Both the position numbers and the translations under genes were made by a program. A DNA stretch of 64,000 nucleotides from assembly GCA_009760885.1 (NCBI GenBank), contig CM019715.1, positions 26,215,972 through 26,279,971 of the forward strand. Reading direction: 5' to 3'. Below are positions 42,871 through 54,054 of the stretch, piece after piece; within the stretch, counting starts at the first letter, position 1; each line of letters starts with the position of its first letter. This DNA comes from Achatina immaculata. Its lineage: Eukaryota > Mollusca > Gastropoda > Stylommatophora > Achatinidae. The notes beneath the pieces are model-generated. The model saw only the letters and a list, made by a program, of their open reading frames with translations, searched no databases and was not told where the DNA came from.

Positions 42871-44149
42871 ATGTACAAGAACAACAACAACAACAACAAG
42901 ACAGAAAGAGGGAAGAAAAAATGAGCAGAAATAAGAATGGCAGAAAGAAAGACGATCATGTATAAAGGAGTAACATACAACAATCCAATATTTCAGCAAA
43001 AAGCCTTTTTCAAGGGTAATGTACAAAGACAACAGCGGATACAAACACGAAAATTACATGAAAAATTAAACATTTCGCATCCTCCGTTGTAGGAAAGACG
43101 GGCACAAAGTCGTCAAATTTATTACCAAGATTTAGAAAATTTATGACCAAGATTTAGAAGACAAAGTGCGTTTTTTTCTTTTAGATTTTTATTAAAATTT
43201 TTTTAAAGCAAAAAAAAAAAACCTGATAGAATGCAATATTCGCATAACAACAGCTCTCCTTAAGTTTTTTCTTGCTCAATGTCATGAACGATCTTGGGCA
43301 ATATCTGAAAGGATTTTCTGTTTTAGAAAGAAATGGAAACTTGAGCAGGCAAGATTTGGATAAAATATGAGGCTGACATTAAGAAACATAAAAAAAAGAT
43401 AAATCCTCAGAATGACTGAGGCTGGTACATATAAATTTTATCGATTTGAATAAAGCTTCTACTGGCTTACGCCGAAACCTTTGAGAGCTTATAGAAATAC
43501 CAAGAAATCTTTTGTCAATAATTAAGCGTTTATTCGCCATTTTCACCCGCAATGTCTGATACTGTCATAAAATCTGTCGACAAAATCAGTTTTTTGTTTG
43601 TTTGTTGTAAATCTTGAACATAAATCTAGCGACGAGCAAAACAAAAGAGGAACTGGATGATCGGTCAGATAGTTTTATATAAGGATTCTCAACAGGAAGT
43701 CATGTGGCGCCCTCGGGAAGGAGTTACCGAGTCTAAAGGACGGAATTTTTATGTGATAAACTGTTTACGTTTCAATAATTACCGCCGTAAAGAAACGTAC
43801 AAAGATGAAAATCCTTTCTAGTATGATGATTTAATTTATAGGGGCGGCAGGATGGGCTTGAAAAGGGAGGCTTAAGACCTGGGGGCGTTGAAAAGAACTG
43901 GCGTATAAGATTTATAAAACCGAACACATAAATATACACAAAGCCAGTAAATGTCTTCGGATGAAAAAGGACTACTAAAATGAAACGTTATATCTAATAT
44001 AAGACTAAAGGGATGTTCTAAACGCAGTCGTCTATAAAGTCGGATTCAGCATCGATGTTAAGCAGACGGAAACTGTTATCATGAGCTTAGAAAGCTGGGG
44101 GGGGGGGGGGGAAGGGAAGGGTAAAAGGTTTAAAACAGATGTATCACAA
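42871..44149. other. unassigned AT-rich sequence
   Basis: (CAA)n at 42879-42900 and a G-run at 44098-44111. GGCTTACGCCGAAAC at 43467 resembles a hammerhead stem-II/GAAA block but lacks a good CUGANGA box. Confidence 0.35.
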
Positions 44150-44475
44150 AACTTATTGGCCAAACACCATAAGAAATAACATCTTGTTGGCAGAAATGGA
44201 GATGAAGCCACCGACAGCAATTATTGAGGAAAAGACGCTGGCGATGGTTGGGACATGTGCTTCGAATGACTGACAACTTACTACCAAAAATACCAATAAG
44301 ACAGACACCACAAGGGAAAAGAAGTAAGGGTAGACCAAAGGAGACACGGAGAAGAACAACAGAGAGGATGTTGAACAATAGAAGGCTCACCTGGACAAGA
44401 ACGGAAAAAAGGCAAAGGACAGGTATTTGTGGAAAACCCTTGCGGAAGCCCCATGAGATCTGGGCACTTAAGGTT
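44150..44475 (+). pseudogene. LINE family B 3' end (copy B2)
   Basis: Frame 44224-44475 encodes RKRRWRWLGHVLRMTDNLLP, KRSKGRPKETRRRTTERMLN and LTWTRTEKRQRTGICGKPLR. It is the cleanest family-B C-terminal tail and keeps its frame. It ends CTTAAGGTTCAGA, followed by (TA)n. Everything upstream of the tail is missing. Confidence 0.8.
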
Positions 44476-44480
44476 CAGAT

Positions 44481-44530
<50 letters not shown>
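44476..44530. repeat. (TA)n tail of LINE B2
   Basis: TA repeat with one phase slip directly after the LINE B end. Confidence 0.9.
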
Positions 44531-44533
<3 letters not shown>

Positions 44534-44549
44534 CATACCAGGGACACCA

Positions 44550-44615
44550 TACAGGGGATATGATGTTAGTGTCTACATTTTCCTTGACCTGCCAGCACAC
44601 TAGAGGATTACGCGT
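44550..44615 (-). repeat. SINE1 fragment
   Basis: GGGATATGATGTTAGTG and TTTTCCTTGACCTGCCAGCA match the SINE1 body in complement. Confidence 0.6.
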
Positions 44616-44884
44616 GGTCGCTTTTCTGTAACAGAATTCTACTAGGCCACTCGTGTGCCGTGGCTTAATCAAGCTTGCATCACCACACGCTTAGCAGTGG
44701 AGGGCGGGGGAAACTTAACGTTACACACCTGGTCGTGTGACAGAGAACTGAACTGAAATTCAGGTCTTACCGGGATCTTTTGATAGAGGAGAAGATAGAC
44801 GACCGAGCTAAGAGCGCGGATGTTTGTTTTGAAGGAGAGGTTGTGTTTGTTGTCAGAATGAACTGAGAGGATGGAATTAAACAT

Positions 44885-45055
44885 GGATCTTTCTGACTTC
44901 TTCTGGACTTGGGGAAGGAAAGGCGGCCATGCGTGATACTGACCATATCACCCTCTAGCGAGCTGACAGGTCAAGGAAAATATGGGCACTAACACCATAT
45001 CCCTATGTGGCTCTAAAAGGCATGAGAGGAGTACCTTTACCTTTACCTTCTTTCA
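44885..45055 (+). repeat. SINE1 body and tail, head missing (copy S1c)
   Basis: TTCTGGACTTGGGGAAGGAA, GATACTGACCATATCACCCT, AGGTCAAGGAAAATATGGGC and a TTTACC tail match S1a; the tRNA-like head is absent. Confidence 0.8.
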
Positions 45056-45249
45056 CTGGCCGTCTTAGATTCCATCATTCAAAGTCTTAACAGGTTCTTC
45101 CCATTATCGAAGAGTCGCCGACGTGAAGTATCTATCTATGTGGAGGTAACAGGGTGTTGTGGTCATTGTAACTGCATCACCACACCTGTCCAGGTAAGAC
45201 ACCACATGGGTCTGATACACTGAGCATGGACAAATACGCGAATAAGTAG

Positions 45250-45540
45250 AAAAGAAGGCTACACGTATACATCCCTGTCATCGGCACCAGAATAAACCAT
45301 GTACCCTTTTTTACTGATGGGCGACTAAGACGCTCCAGTCGTATTCAAAAGGGAATTGAAGATCATAAGAAGCCAAGTAAGGACACCTTTTCATGGACAA
45401 TTATCTTCATTAACCTTGGCAACCGGATTCTGATGGAAAGACGAATAAAGATGTGGAAAACATTCTGCGGCGAAGTCAGGAAAACATTTGTTAACCATGG
45501 ACAACATGTGATAGTCGCCACAAAGCTACACTACAACTAG
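45250..45540 (+). CDS. unrecognised stop-free frame of 96 codons
   Basis: No ATG near the start: the frame opens after a TAG at 45247 and closes with TAG at 45538. Basic peptide with RSSRIQKGIEDHKKPSKDTF, LGNRILMERRIKMWKTFCGE and VRKTFVNHGQHVIV. Composition is mixed and not repeat-derived. It could be a terminal exon, a piece of a LINE ORF, or chance. No splice evidence was assessed beyond the open frame. Confidence 0.2.
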   Translation, partial: KRRLHVYIPVIGTRINHVPFFTDGRLRRSSRIQKGIEDHKKPSKDTFSWTIIFINLGNRILMERRIKMWKTFCGEVRKTFVNHGQHVIVATKLHYN

Positions 45541-45744
45541 AACCAAATTATACCAAAGTTGTCTGTTGTTTATCTGCTGTATGAAACATAATACTAAACA
45601 ACAGCCGAAAGGGGAGTAATCGAAACTTCAGCGTCAATAGTTGAGAAGGGATTCTGACGGTTTTTCGGTTGATATAGCACATGATTTCTTAACGTAAGTA
45701 ATACGTTCCTTCTTACTTCTCTTTCTCTCCTCCCTCTTCCCTTC

Positions 45745-45775
<31 letters not shown>

Positions 45776-45793
45776 CTCTCTCCCTCTTCTCTC

Positions 45794-45833
<40 letters not shown>

Positions 45834-46070
45834 CTCTCTTGCTTTTATTTATATTTATATTTTTTCTTTCCAGCTCTCTCAGTTTTTCTTTTTTTTTTCT
45901 GTTTCTCTCTTCCATCCTCTCTCCCTCCTCTCTCCCTTCTCTTTCTTTATATTTTCTCTCTTACTTTCCCATTCTCTCTGTCTTTTTTAAAACTGTCTCT
46001 GTCTCTGCCTCTCCCTCCCTCTCTCTCTCTCTCTCTCTCCCCTCTCTCTCTCTCTCTCTCTCTCTCGATG
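45745..46070. repeat. CT-rich pyrimidine tract
   Basis: Irregular CT, CTTT and TGTC repeats over 320 bp. Confidence 0.9.
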
Positions 46071-46924
46071 TTTCTACACAAGTCGAGTCCTTTTCCGCTA
46101 CAAATGGTCGTAAATTAATAACTCTTTCATTCCCCGAGGAACCGAGGGCCACGAAAAAGAAAGAAATGTGTCGCTTTTTTTTCCCTACAGCCTAAAAGGA
46201 TGGGGAAAGGAGAGTTTGTCAGAATCTAGAGTAAAGTATGTGAAACATGGCCGTTTCCACCGGAACTGCTGCACTGTAGAAAGGATTATGGGTGCCGCCA
46301 TGTTTGTTTTCCTAAAAAGGGTTTCGGTGTCGAGATTAAAATGTCCTGAGCGGACGCGATAAGGATTGATAGCGCGGAGGAGCTACGGATCGCGCTAAAG
46401 GGATGCTGTTTGTTCTTCTGGTGATTGATTACTCAATATCATGATTGATCGGCTGGAATAATGATTGATTGACTGAGTAAGTGATAGACTCTTGAAAAGA
46501 CGTTTGATACGTTTATTTACGCGTCGAACGAAGCAACACACAATCTGATAAATAACGGAACAAAACAAGAAAAGTGAAACTCGGGAGGAGTGCAGCACTT
46601 TATATAAAACTTGCTGGGCAAGAATTTGGACAAAACTTTTTTCAGAAGATGGAATTTCAAACAGGAAAATAAATTCGATTTAAAATCAAGCCACTTTAAG
46701 GGATAAATGATGTTGAGAAACCGTTAAAAATTGCCAGGGAAAATGAGATCGCGAAAAATAGAAGGTTAAAGATTGAATAAAGTATAAAAAAAAAGGGTAA
46801 GAAGAAGAGAGGATGCTTCATAAACGCCAGAAGACACATTTTGAAGATGAATAGAAAAATCTGGGATTACATAAGGAAAGAATGGAAGTTCGATGATCAG
46901 GGGAAAAAAAAAGAAGATGAAAAT
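46071..46924. other. unassigned spacer
   Basis: No feature recognised. Confidence 0.3.
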
Positions 46925-47692
46925 GAAAGTGAGGGACGAAGAAACAGAAGAAGGAGACGAAGAATAAGAAACAGAAGAAGGAGACGAACAATAAGAAACA
47001 TGAGAAGGAGACGAACAATAAGAAACAGAAGAAGGAGATGAACAATAAGAAACAGAAGAAGGAGACGAACAATAAGAAACAGAAGAAGGAGACGAACAAT
47101 AAGAAACAGAAGAAGGAGACGAACAATAAGAAACAGAAGAAGGAGACGAAAAAAAGAAACAGAAGAAAGAGACGAACAGTAAGAAACAGAAGAAGGAGAC
47201 AAACAATAAGAAACAGAAGAAGAGACGAACAATAAGAAACAGAAGAAGGAGACGAACAATAAGAAACAGAAGAAGGAGACGAACAATAGGAAACAGAAGA
47301 AGGAGACGAAAAATAAGAAACATGAGAAGGAGACGAACAATAAGAAACAGAAGAAGGAGACGAAAAATAAGAAACAGAAGAAGGAGACGAACAATAAGAA
47401 ACAGGAAAAGGAGACGAGCAATAAGGAACAGAAGAAGGAGACGAAAAATAAGAAACAGGAGAAGGAGACGAACAGTAAGAAACAGAAGAAGGAGACTAAC
47501 AATAATAAACAGAAGAAGGAGATGAACAATAAGAAACAGGGAAAGGAGATGAACAATAAAAAACAGAAGAAAGAGACGAAAAATAAGAAACAGAAGAAGG
47601 AGACGAACAATAAGAAACAGAAGAAGAAGACGAACAATAAGAAACAGAAGAAGAAGATGAACAATAGGACACAGGAGAAAAAAAGCAGTACA
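46925..47692. repeat. 27-bp minisatellite
   Basis: About 27 units of AAGAAACAGAAGAAGGAGAC + GAACAAT. With a period of nine codons both strands stay open (minus frame of 255 residues rich in SFFCFLLFV), which is a repeat effect. Confidence 0.95.
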
Positions 47693-47721
47693 TTCTCAAG
47701 AAGAAGAAGGAGGATGAGAAG

Positions 47722-47722
47722 G

Positions 47723-47765
<43 letters not shown>

Positions 47766-47767
47766 AA
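47722..47767. repeat. (AAAG)n microsatellite
   Basis: About eleven AAAG units just after the 27-bp array. Confidence 0.95.
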
Positions 47768-48094
47768 TTCTGCTTGGCCTGGTATTTTAGATTCTCTCAT
47801 GGCTGGCTGAACACGCTGAGAGAACCAAAGACGATGAGAAGATTACTTCTTCCGCTGGCGCCGATAGACCTAAATTTTCAACAAGTCCTCCCTTGGCCAG
47901 AACGAAACATAGAACAGGCCAAAAGAAAACTAATCAACATCTAGATCACAGGATTCTGCCTCGAGACAAAAAGTTGGGCTGAATACTTTGAAGATGCATT
48001 TTTAGCGAGGTATCTTGAAAAGTTTCCACCTTTTTTTTTCTGTCTTAATTTTCAAATTGGGGAGGGGGAGGGGGTCACATTAGCTGGTAGTGGT

Positions 48095-48360
48095 AGGCTA
48101 ACATGAATATTCCAACAGACACTTTTTAACCCCTTCAACGTCAAATAATATTCCAACAGACACTTTTTAACCCATTCAACGTCGAATAATATTCCAACAG
48201 ACACTTTTTAACCCCTTCAACGTCAAATAATATTGCAACAGACACTTTTTTAAACCCTTCAACGTCAAATAATATTCCAACAGACACTTTTTTTAACCCT
48301 TTCAACGTCAAATAATATTCCAACAGACACTTGTTTAACCCCTTCAACGTCAAATAATAC
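48095..48360. repeat. 42-bp minisatellite
   Basis: Six units of CAACGTCAAATAATATTCCA + ACAGACACTTTTTAACCCCTTC with T-run length variation. Confidence 0.9.
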
Positions 48361-48973
48361 TGACAGGCTTTAAAATTGGACAGCCAAAAAGAGCTTCGTC
48401 GGGAGTCATGGAATATACTCAGTCTCAATGTTTCTCAGCTTATGTCATATCGCAGGACCCCGAGCTTTTCGCTTCTTTTTTTTTCTTCTTGATTTATCTA
48501 TGAACGTGATCTCTGGACTTATAACTGCGTCCTTCGCATCACCAGAGATAAAATGCTTTACTGCGCTATTCCTTTGCGTTCGCTGCACAGTGAGGTCCCG
48601 GTGTCTGGAAATCCAGCAGATCTACAAAGGATATGAATAGACGGTCGGGAAATAATCTTCGCCATTACATGTCATAGTATCCCCCCTCCCCAATGGATTA
48701 TTCTGGTAGAGTTTACACTCCAAAAAGCATTTAATTCATAGGTGCCATCAACGAGACAGTGATTTTGTACACGCTTGCCCCTTATACGTGAAAACGTGAT
48801 CTAATGGTGGATGAGTGTATGTGTGATGACTCATGTTGTAAGCAATAACAGCTCGGCATTTAGCAACATCCAAACAGACATGATGACTTTAGACTGCGAC
48901 TCAGGAAAGATCTTTACATGGAAGATCAGGTTCAAGCGAAAGTCCAGCACAACGATCTCACATATACCCCCAC
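48361..48973. other. unassigned spacer
   Basis: No feature recognised. Confidence 0.3.
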
Positions 48974-49911
48974 TATGTCCCAAAAGGATACTGAGTTACC
49001 TGTGTACAAATATGCAATGTAGCACATCATTGGTGGATATCGGCGTGTTGGTAGAGATCCCAGTTCCATGTCCAGACTAGTGTCAACTGGATCAGTCGAG
49101 TGATTCCTACGCTACTGCAGTTTGTGTAAGGTCGTGTTTTAGCAGCTCGTTACGTTTGCCATGGAGCGAAATATCGGACAGCATTATGCTGTCAAATTTT
49201 GTGTGAAACTTAAGAAATCTGTCACCGAGACATCTGAGAATTTAACTGAGACTCGTGGAGATGTCAGTCTATCGAGGAATATGTTCTTTAAGAGGCACAA
49301 AGCTTACAAAGAGGGTCGAGAAGAAGCTGAAGACGAAGCTCACTCTGGTAGACCAATCTCGTCAACAGACGATCACAGTGTGGAAGTTTTTGCGAGTTTC
49401 AGCAGCCGTGGAATTGTGCACGAAGAATGTTTACCTCCAGGACAGACAATTAATCAGACACCTTCTACAAGAATATGTGATGGAATGGTTTCGAAAACGG
49501 GTTCATCGAGCCCTAAAAGGACATTGCAGATGCCTGGAAGGTGCACCTTTATAACGCGCCTGCTCACACAGAACTTTCAATTCGATAGTTTATGACGAAG
49601 AATAACATTCCCACATTTCCGCAACCTCCCTACATTCCAGATCTAGCTCCGTGTTATTTCTACCTATTTCGTAAGTTGAAATCTAAGCTGAAGGGTCATC
49701 ATTTCTGGACTGTGAAAATCATCCAAAAAATCGTAACCGATAAACTAAGCGCGCTCATGGAAAATGACTTACAGTACTGGTACGGTCAGTTGAAAAGAAA
49801 ATGTTGAAACTACTTCTCATGGGTCGTACTATGGAGGAGATAACTTGCAATTTCATGCGAGTATTATATGCATGTAAATAAAAACTCAATACACTTACTT
49901 TTGGGACACAT
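48974..49911 (+). mobile_element. mariner relic with catalytic residue lost (M4)
   Basis: Left end TGTCCCAAAAGGATACTGAG (48975) pairs with the right end, whose complement is TGTGTCCCAAAAGTAAGTGT; TA-type flanks. Frame 49161-49595 starts MERNIGQHYAVKFCVKLKK and has FKRHKAYKEGREEAEDEAHS and GRP, the mariner HTH region. The central region is deleted. LYNAPAHTELSIR then stands where the family has HDNAPAHT, so the second catalytic Asp is replaced by Tyr. PPYIPDLAPCYFYLFRKLKS follows (49625-49680), with the third catalytic Asp, and then QYWYGQLKRKC and a stop. Frameshifts plus the loss of Asp mean it is dead. Confidence 0.85.
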
Positions 49912-50151
49912 GTTATATACGAATACTCATGCCTTCTCAGCACCATGTAGACAAACAAAGACATCGCATACTTGCACACATACATCATCTAGCCTCCACA
50001 CAGCTGTGTAAAAGTGCATCAAAATTTCCTGGGTTGCTTCCCCTACATGTAGTTGTTTAAAAAAAAACACTCGCTTATTTTCAGAGCTGAAGTTATTGGG
50101 TGAACTCCTCTAGAGTTGATTAAGCATGCAGGAGTTTCTGGATTGTCGCAA

Positions 50152-50460
50152 TCAGGTGGTAGTGAATGCTCTCTGAAGCGCAGGACTTGTTAAGAGAGTT
50201 TGGTGGGTGAGTTTTGCTGTAAGAGGTAGGATATTTTTTGAGAGTCTTGAGAGGGCGAGTGTCTCATGTAGAGAGTAGTGTTTTCGTATTGCGTCATGAT
50301 ATGCCTGGATCAAGAGGGGAGGGGGGGGTGGAATAGACCATGTGTCTAAGATTATGTCAGTGCGGAAACCACTGACTTTTGTCATTGTTTTCCAGTGTGT
50401 TTGTTCTTCCTTGTGGAACATATAGGAGAAGCAAGCTAGAAGATTGAATGGCTTGAAGCC
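50152..50460 (-). CDS. unrecognised minus-strand open frame
   Basis: About 100 codons with ordinary composition: GFKPFNLLACFSYMFHKEEQ, LIQAYHDAIRKHYSLHETLA and LTHQTLLTSPALQRAFTTT. The N-terminal Met/Asp stretch derives from the neighbouring (CAT)n repeat, so the true start is unknown. Could be a mobile-element ORF fragment, an exon or chance; no motif recognised. Confidence 0.2.
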   Translation of the reverse strand, partial: GFKPFNLLACFSYMFHKEEQTHWKTMTKVSGFRTDIILDTWSIPPPPPLLIQAYHDAIRKHYSLHETLALSRLSKNILPLTAKLTHQTLLTSPALQRAFTTT

Positions 50461-50483
50461 AGTATCATCATCATCTACAACCA

Positions 50484-50531
50484 TGGAGATTTTCATCGTC
50501 GTCATCATCATCATCATCATCGTCATCATCA
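50484..50531. repeat. (CATCAT/CGT)n microsatellite
   Basis: Trinucleotide CAT/CGT repeat. Confidence 0.85.
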
Positions 50532-50621
50532 GGCACCTCTCTATATAAGCTGATTATTTAAATCCGTCAGGATGTCCTGCATCCCTGAGTATCGTGCTCG
50601 ACTGCTGCCCACCGTCAAAAT

Positions 50622-50897
50622 GTGATATTATTCTTCCAGTCAACAGGCTGCGTCATCTTGACGTTATTATTCTTCCAGTCAACAGCCTGCGTCATCTTGA
50701 CGTTATTATTCTTCCAGTCAACAGCCTGCGTCATCTTGACGCTATTATTCTTCTAGTCAACAGCCTGCGTCATCTTGACGCTATTATTCTTCTAGTCAAC
50801 AGCCTGCGTCATCTTGACGCTATTATTCTTCTAGTCAACAGCCTGCGTCATCTTGACGCTATTATTCTTCTAGTCAACAGTCTGCGTCATCTTAAGG
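50622..50897. repeat. 39-bp minisatellite
   Basis: Seven units of ACGCTATTATTCTTCTAGTC + AACAGCCTGCGTCATCTTG; the open frame IILLVNSLRHLDA follows from the 13-codon period. Confidence 0.95.
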
Positions 50898-51194
50898 CAT
50901 TTTCCAAGCATATAAGACAAGATACCACAAAAGTTCTCCCTCCAAAAGTCCCAAGGAAAAAAATCTGCAACTCGCGATGAAGGTCAGTAAGAACTCAGTC
51001 ACGTAACCGCATAAACCAACATTTACACCGCCACGTACACGTGATGTAGTAAGGCCTGGGCAGCTACGATAAACCCAGTAACCCGTATACTGCTAAACTT
51101 ACTGCTTACCGCACTAGGACAAAACAGAAGCCTGACTTCACTCCTAGCACAGCTCTATTCTGTACTGTTAAAAAACGCAACAAATATGATGCAA

Positions 51195-51245
51195 TTCAAA
51201 CTGAAGTTTGCTGATCAGACAAGGGCAAATTGCCTGAAACGTTCA
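51195..51245 (+). repeat. hammerhead-like motif, possible Penelope-like end (P5)
   Basis: CTGATCAGACAAGGGCAAAT followed by TGCCTGAAACGTTC. It contains a perfect GGCAA/TTGCC hairpin before GAAAC, while the CUGANGA box is imperfect. The arrangement resembles Penelope-like element ends. Confidence 0.35.
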
Positions 51246-51399
51246 CCTGGACATCAACTTCACGTGCTGACCTGTAACTGTACCCAGTAGATGATTCATG
51301 ACCACAGAAAAGTGACACTAGTCAAAGCAGCATTTTTGACGATAACTCATGACAGGTTCACGAGAATCCCGTGAACTTACTGAACACAAAACTCACTGA

Positions 51400-52486
51400 C
51401 CATGTTATTGAATGCCTGTAAAAGATTGACGCTCCTCGAATCAATTCATTTGAAAATTCAATGCGTAAATATGGCTCATCTCACTACAGAACAACGACTC
51501 ATCATCATTGGACGTTTACAGACTGGACAGTCACAAAGTATAGTGGCCAGACAGTTTAATGTGGTTAGAAGCACCATTAGTCGCCTTCGGAGACGATTTC
51601 AAGAAACTGGCTCAGTTGCAGACCGGCCGCGCAGTGGAAGACCCATAGTCACAACTCCTGCCGAAGACCGCTTTATGCGGCTGCGTCACCTCGGGAATCG
51701 ATTTGCATCTGCGTCCCCAACAGTCCAGTCAATGACAGGAGGTCTTCGAATTTCAGATAAAAAGGTCAGGAACCAGCTGCACGACGCTGGTCTTTGGGCT
51801 AGAAGACCCTGCAGAGGTCCTAATCTTACGGACCGGCATCGCCACAACAGACTGCAATGGGCGAACCAGCATCTTGAATAGACCGTTGCGAATGACTGGA
51901 GAAGGGTTTAGTGATGAATCATTCTTTCTGCTCCAGCGACACAATAGACGGAGAAGAGTTTACCGCAGAGTCCATGAGCGCTAGGTTAACGCTCGACCAT
52001 ATATGGCATGTCTCATCACCCAGTTCCTCGCTGACAACAGCGTCCAGATTATTCCGTGGCCATCCATGTCATCAGATATGAACCCAATAAAACACTTATG
52101 GGATGAACTCAACAGACAAAGTCCGCCAGCGAAACGTGGCGCCAAACAATCTCCGACAGTTATCTCTTGCACTGCGGGAAGTGTGGGCAGCCATCCCACA
52201 ACAACAGATCCCACGGCTAATCGGATCCATGTCAAGGAAATGTCGTTCTCTGACACAGGCCAGAAGAAGCCATACACTTTACTGAAACGGAGGCCTCAGT
52301 CACAAAGAATAAAAGTCCAAATCAAATTTAATGAACATCGTTTCATTGTTAAAGTCTTAAAGTTTCTTCATGCCAAGATTGAAACATTAATTCCGTAAAA
52401 TAAAATGTGTATACAAGTTTGAAATTTGGTGTCCATTACGACTACAGTAGTGTTGCATTTCTTTTTTTTTGGAACAGTATATAGTT
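51400..52486 (+). mobile_element. Tc1-type transposon relic
   Basis: Frame from Met at 51471: MAHLTTEQRLIIIGRLQTGQ, QSIVARQFNVVRSTISRLRR, GSVADRPRSGRP (paired HTH and GRPR-like motif), then GLWARRPCRGPNLTDRHRHN and a stop at 51879. In shifted frames come DESFFLLQRHNRRRRVYRRV (first Asp region), a jump of several hundred bases, NARPYMACLITQFLADN, WPSMSSDMNPIKHLWDELNR (final acidic region) and REVWAAIPQQQIPRLIGSM. The deletion removes the residues before NARP, including the second Asp. The right end reads TCTTTTTTTTGGAACAGTAT; no matching left end is seen. Inactive. Confidence 0.85.
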
Positions 52487-52682
52487 TTCACACAATAATT
52501 AGTGTATAAGTATAGAACTATACACGAAGCACTGCAGTAAAGCTGTGATACCAGAATGTATAAACTAGGAAAAATGTAGGAACACCTTTATTACTTAACG
52601 ACTAGAAAGTTGTAGTCGTTAAGTAATAGAGCTATTCCTACATTTTTCCTAGTTTATACATTTTAGTATATAGTTTTATTCA
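52487..52682. mobile_element. Penelope-like foldback, short version (P4)
   Basis: Arms 52558-52606 and 52610-52659 are inverted copies of about 48 bp with a loop of only a few nt (GTATAAACTAGGAAAAATGT, TTATTACTTAACGACTA). The left flank 52487-52557 is the complement of 36011-36085. Related to P3, but the segment with the GAAA motif is missing from both arms. Confidence 0.6.
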
Positions 52683-52689
52683 TTAGCAA

Positions 52690-53570
52690 ATATACAGTTT
52701 TTAACTATTTATTTCTTATCACATCTTCATATATATATATATATATTATTTACAAAAGAAAGAAACACATTTTCACAAACCAGACAACAATCCGTCCCGG
52801 GACCCCCCCCCCCAATTATGCCGGGCCCCACACAACAACAACAACAACAAATAAACAAACCATCCATCCCTTCCCTAAACACTCAGCCCTCAGATGTTAA
52901 CAAACTCCTCAGACGTTAACAAGCTCCTCAAATGTTAACTAACTCTCCTCGGATATTAACTAACTCTCATCCTAACTGTATTCTCCCCCCCCCTCCCCGG
53001 TAACAACAGCTTTCTCTGCTCGCCTTACAAACGTCTCACAATTAGCCCGGGTATTTCTCTCTCTCCCGTCCATGGCTCCATTATACGGCGCTTCTGTATA
53101 GCTCCTGTATTCACAATATCAGACGTTTGGATCTTATCATTGGGTCAGTCTGTTTTGAATGGGGAACTCTGGGAAGGCGGATATTATATGTTATTGTAAT
53201 ACTAGCGCAAAGGAGCGCGGGTAATGTGATTAGTACCGGTCTCTTGTGCCAAGTTTCTGGCACTGTTTAGTCATAGGCTGTCCAAGACAACGTGGCTTGG
53301 GGAGGGCTGGGTGGCTGGGGAGTTGGAGTGGCCGGCTTCTGTTAGAATAGACATTGTGATACACTGTATAGAGCCGGACAGTGAGTTGATTCACTGAGTT
53401 CGTGCGCATGTTATGTTTGTTCCGCTCCGCCTAGTCAAAGTGTTATGTATATCTTTTCTCGGCCGCTGAGACAGATTACGTTAGATGTTATGCCTTTCTT
53501 TAATTTCTTTCTTTATTTATTTTCCTTCTTTCTTTCTTTTTATTTTCTTTCTTGTTTCTTTCTTTCTTTA
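52690..53570. other. unassigned spacer
   Basis: Short TA tract at 52728-52746, a C-run at 52803-52812, a (CAA)n at 52832-52850 and a loose TTAACAAACTCCTCAGA repeat at 52890-52970. No gene seen. Confidence 0.35.
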
Positions 53571-53574
53571 TCTG

Positions 53575-53652
<78 letters not shown>

Positions 53653-53653
53653 A
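53571..53653. repeat. (TATC)n microsatellite
   Basis: About 18 TATC units, then CAGTCCGTCTG variants. Confidence 0.95.
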
Positions 53654-53762
53654 GTCCGTCTGTCAGTCTGTCTATCTTTCTTTTTTTACTTTTTCTTCAT
53701 TCTTTGTCTCTATCATTATGTAGCATGGGTTTGTAAATAATGATTATAGTATAATTATTATT

Positions 53763-53912
53763 ATTGATGAATATGATTATGAATATGATTATGAATATGA
53801 TTCTGAATGGAATTCTGAATGTGATTATGAATGGGATTATGAATACAATCATGAATTTGATTTTGAATATGATTGTGAATGTGATTATGGATATGATTAT
53901 AAATATATTGTA
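53763..53912. repeat. 12-bp (GAATATGATTAT)n minisatellite
   Basis: Alternating GATTAT and GAATAT/GAATGT hexamers over 150 bp. Confidence 0.85.
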
Positions 53913-54054
53913 GACATAACAATAACATATAATAGCAACAGAAAAAGTAAATAGGAAAATTAGAACAAGGTAGAAAAACAAACTTCCATGACACTAGTAT
54001 GACTGAACGCTGACATAAGTAAACAGAATAGAAAAGACGAATAGAAAAGGCAGA

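Noticed and set aside
43455..43500. Hammerhead ribozyme at GGCTTACGCCGAAAC
   Set aside because: The stem and GAAA are good but the CUGANGA box is not present in the expected place; kept only as a weak note.
46897..47664. 255-residue hydrophobic open frame that could be read as a membrane protein
   Set aside because: 27-bp minisatellite; open on both strands because the period is a multiple of three.
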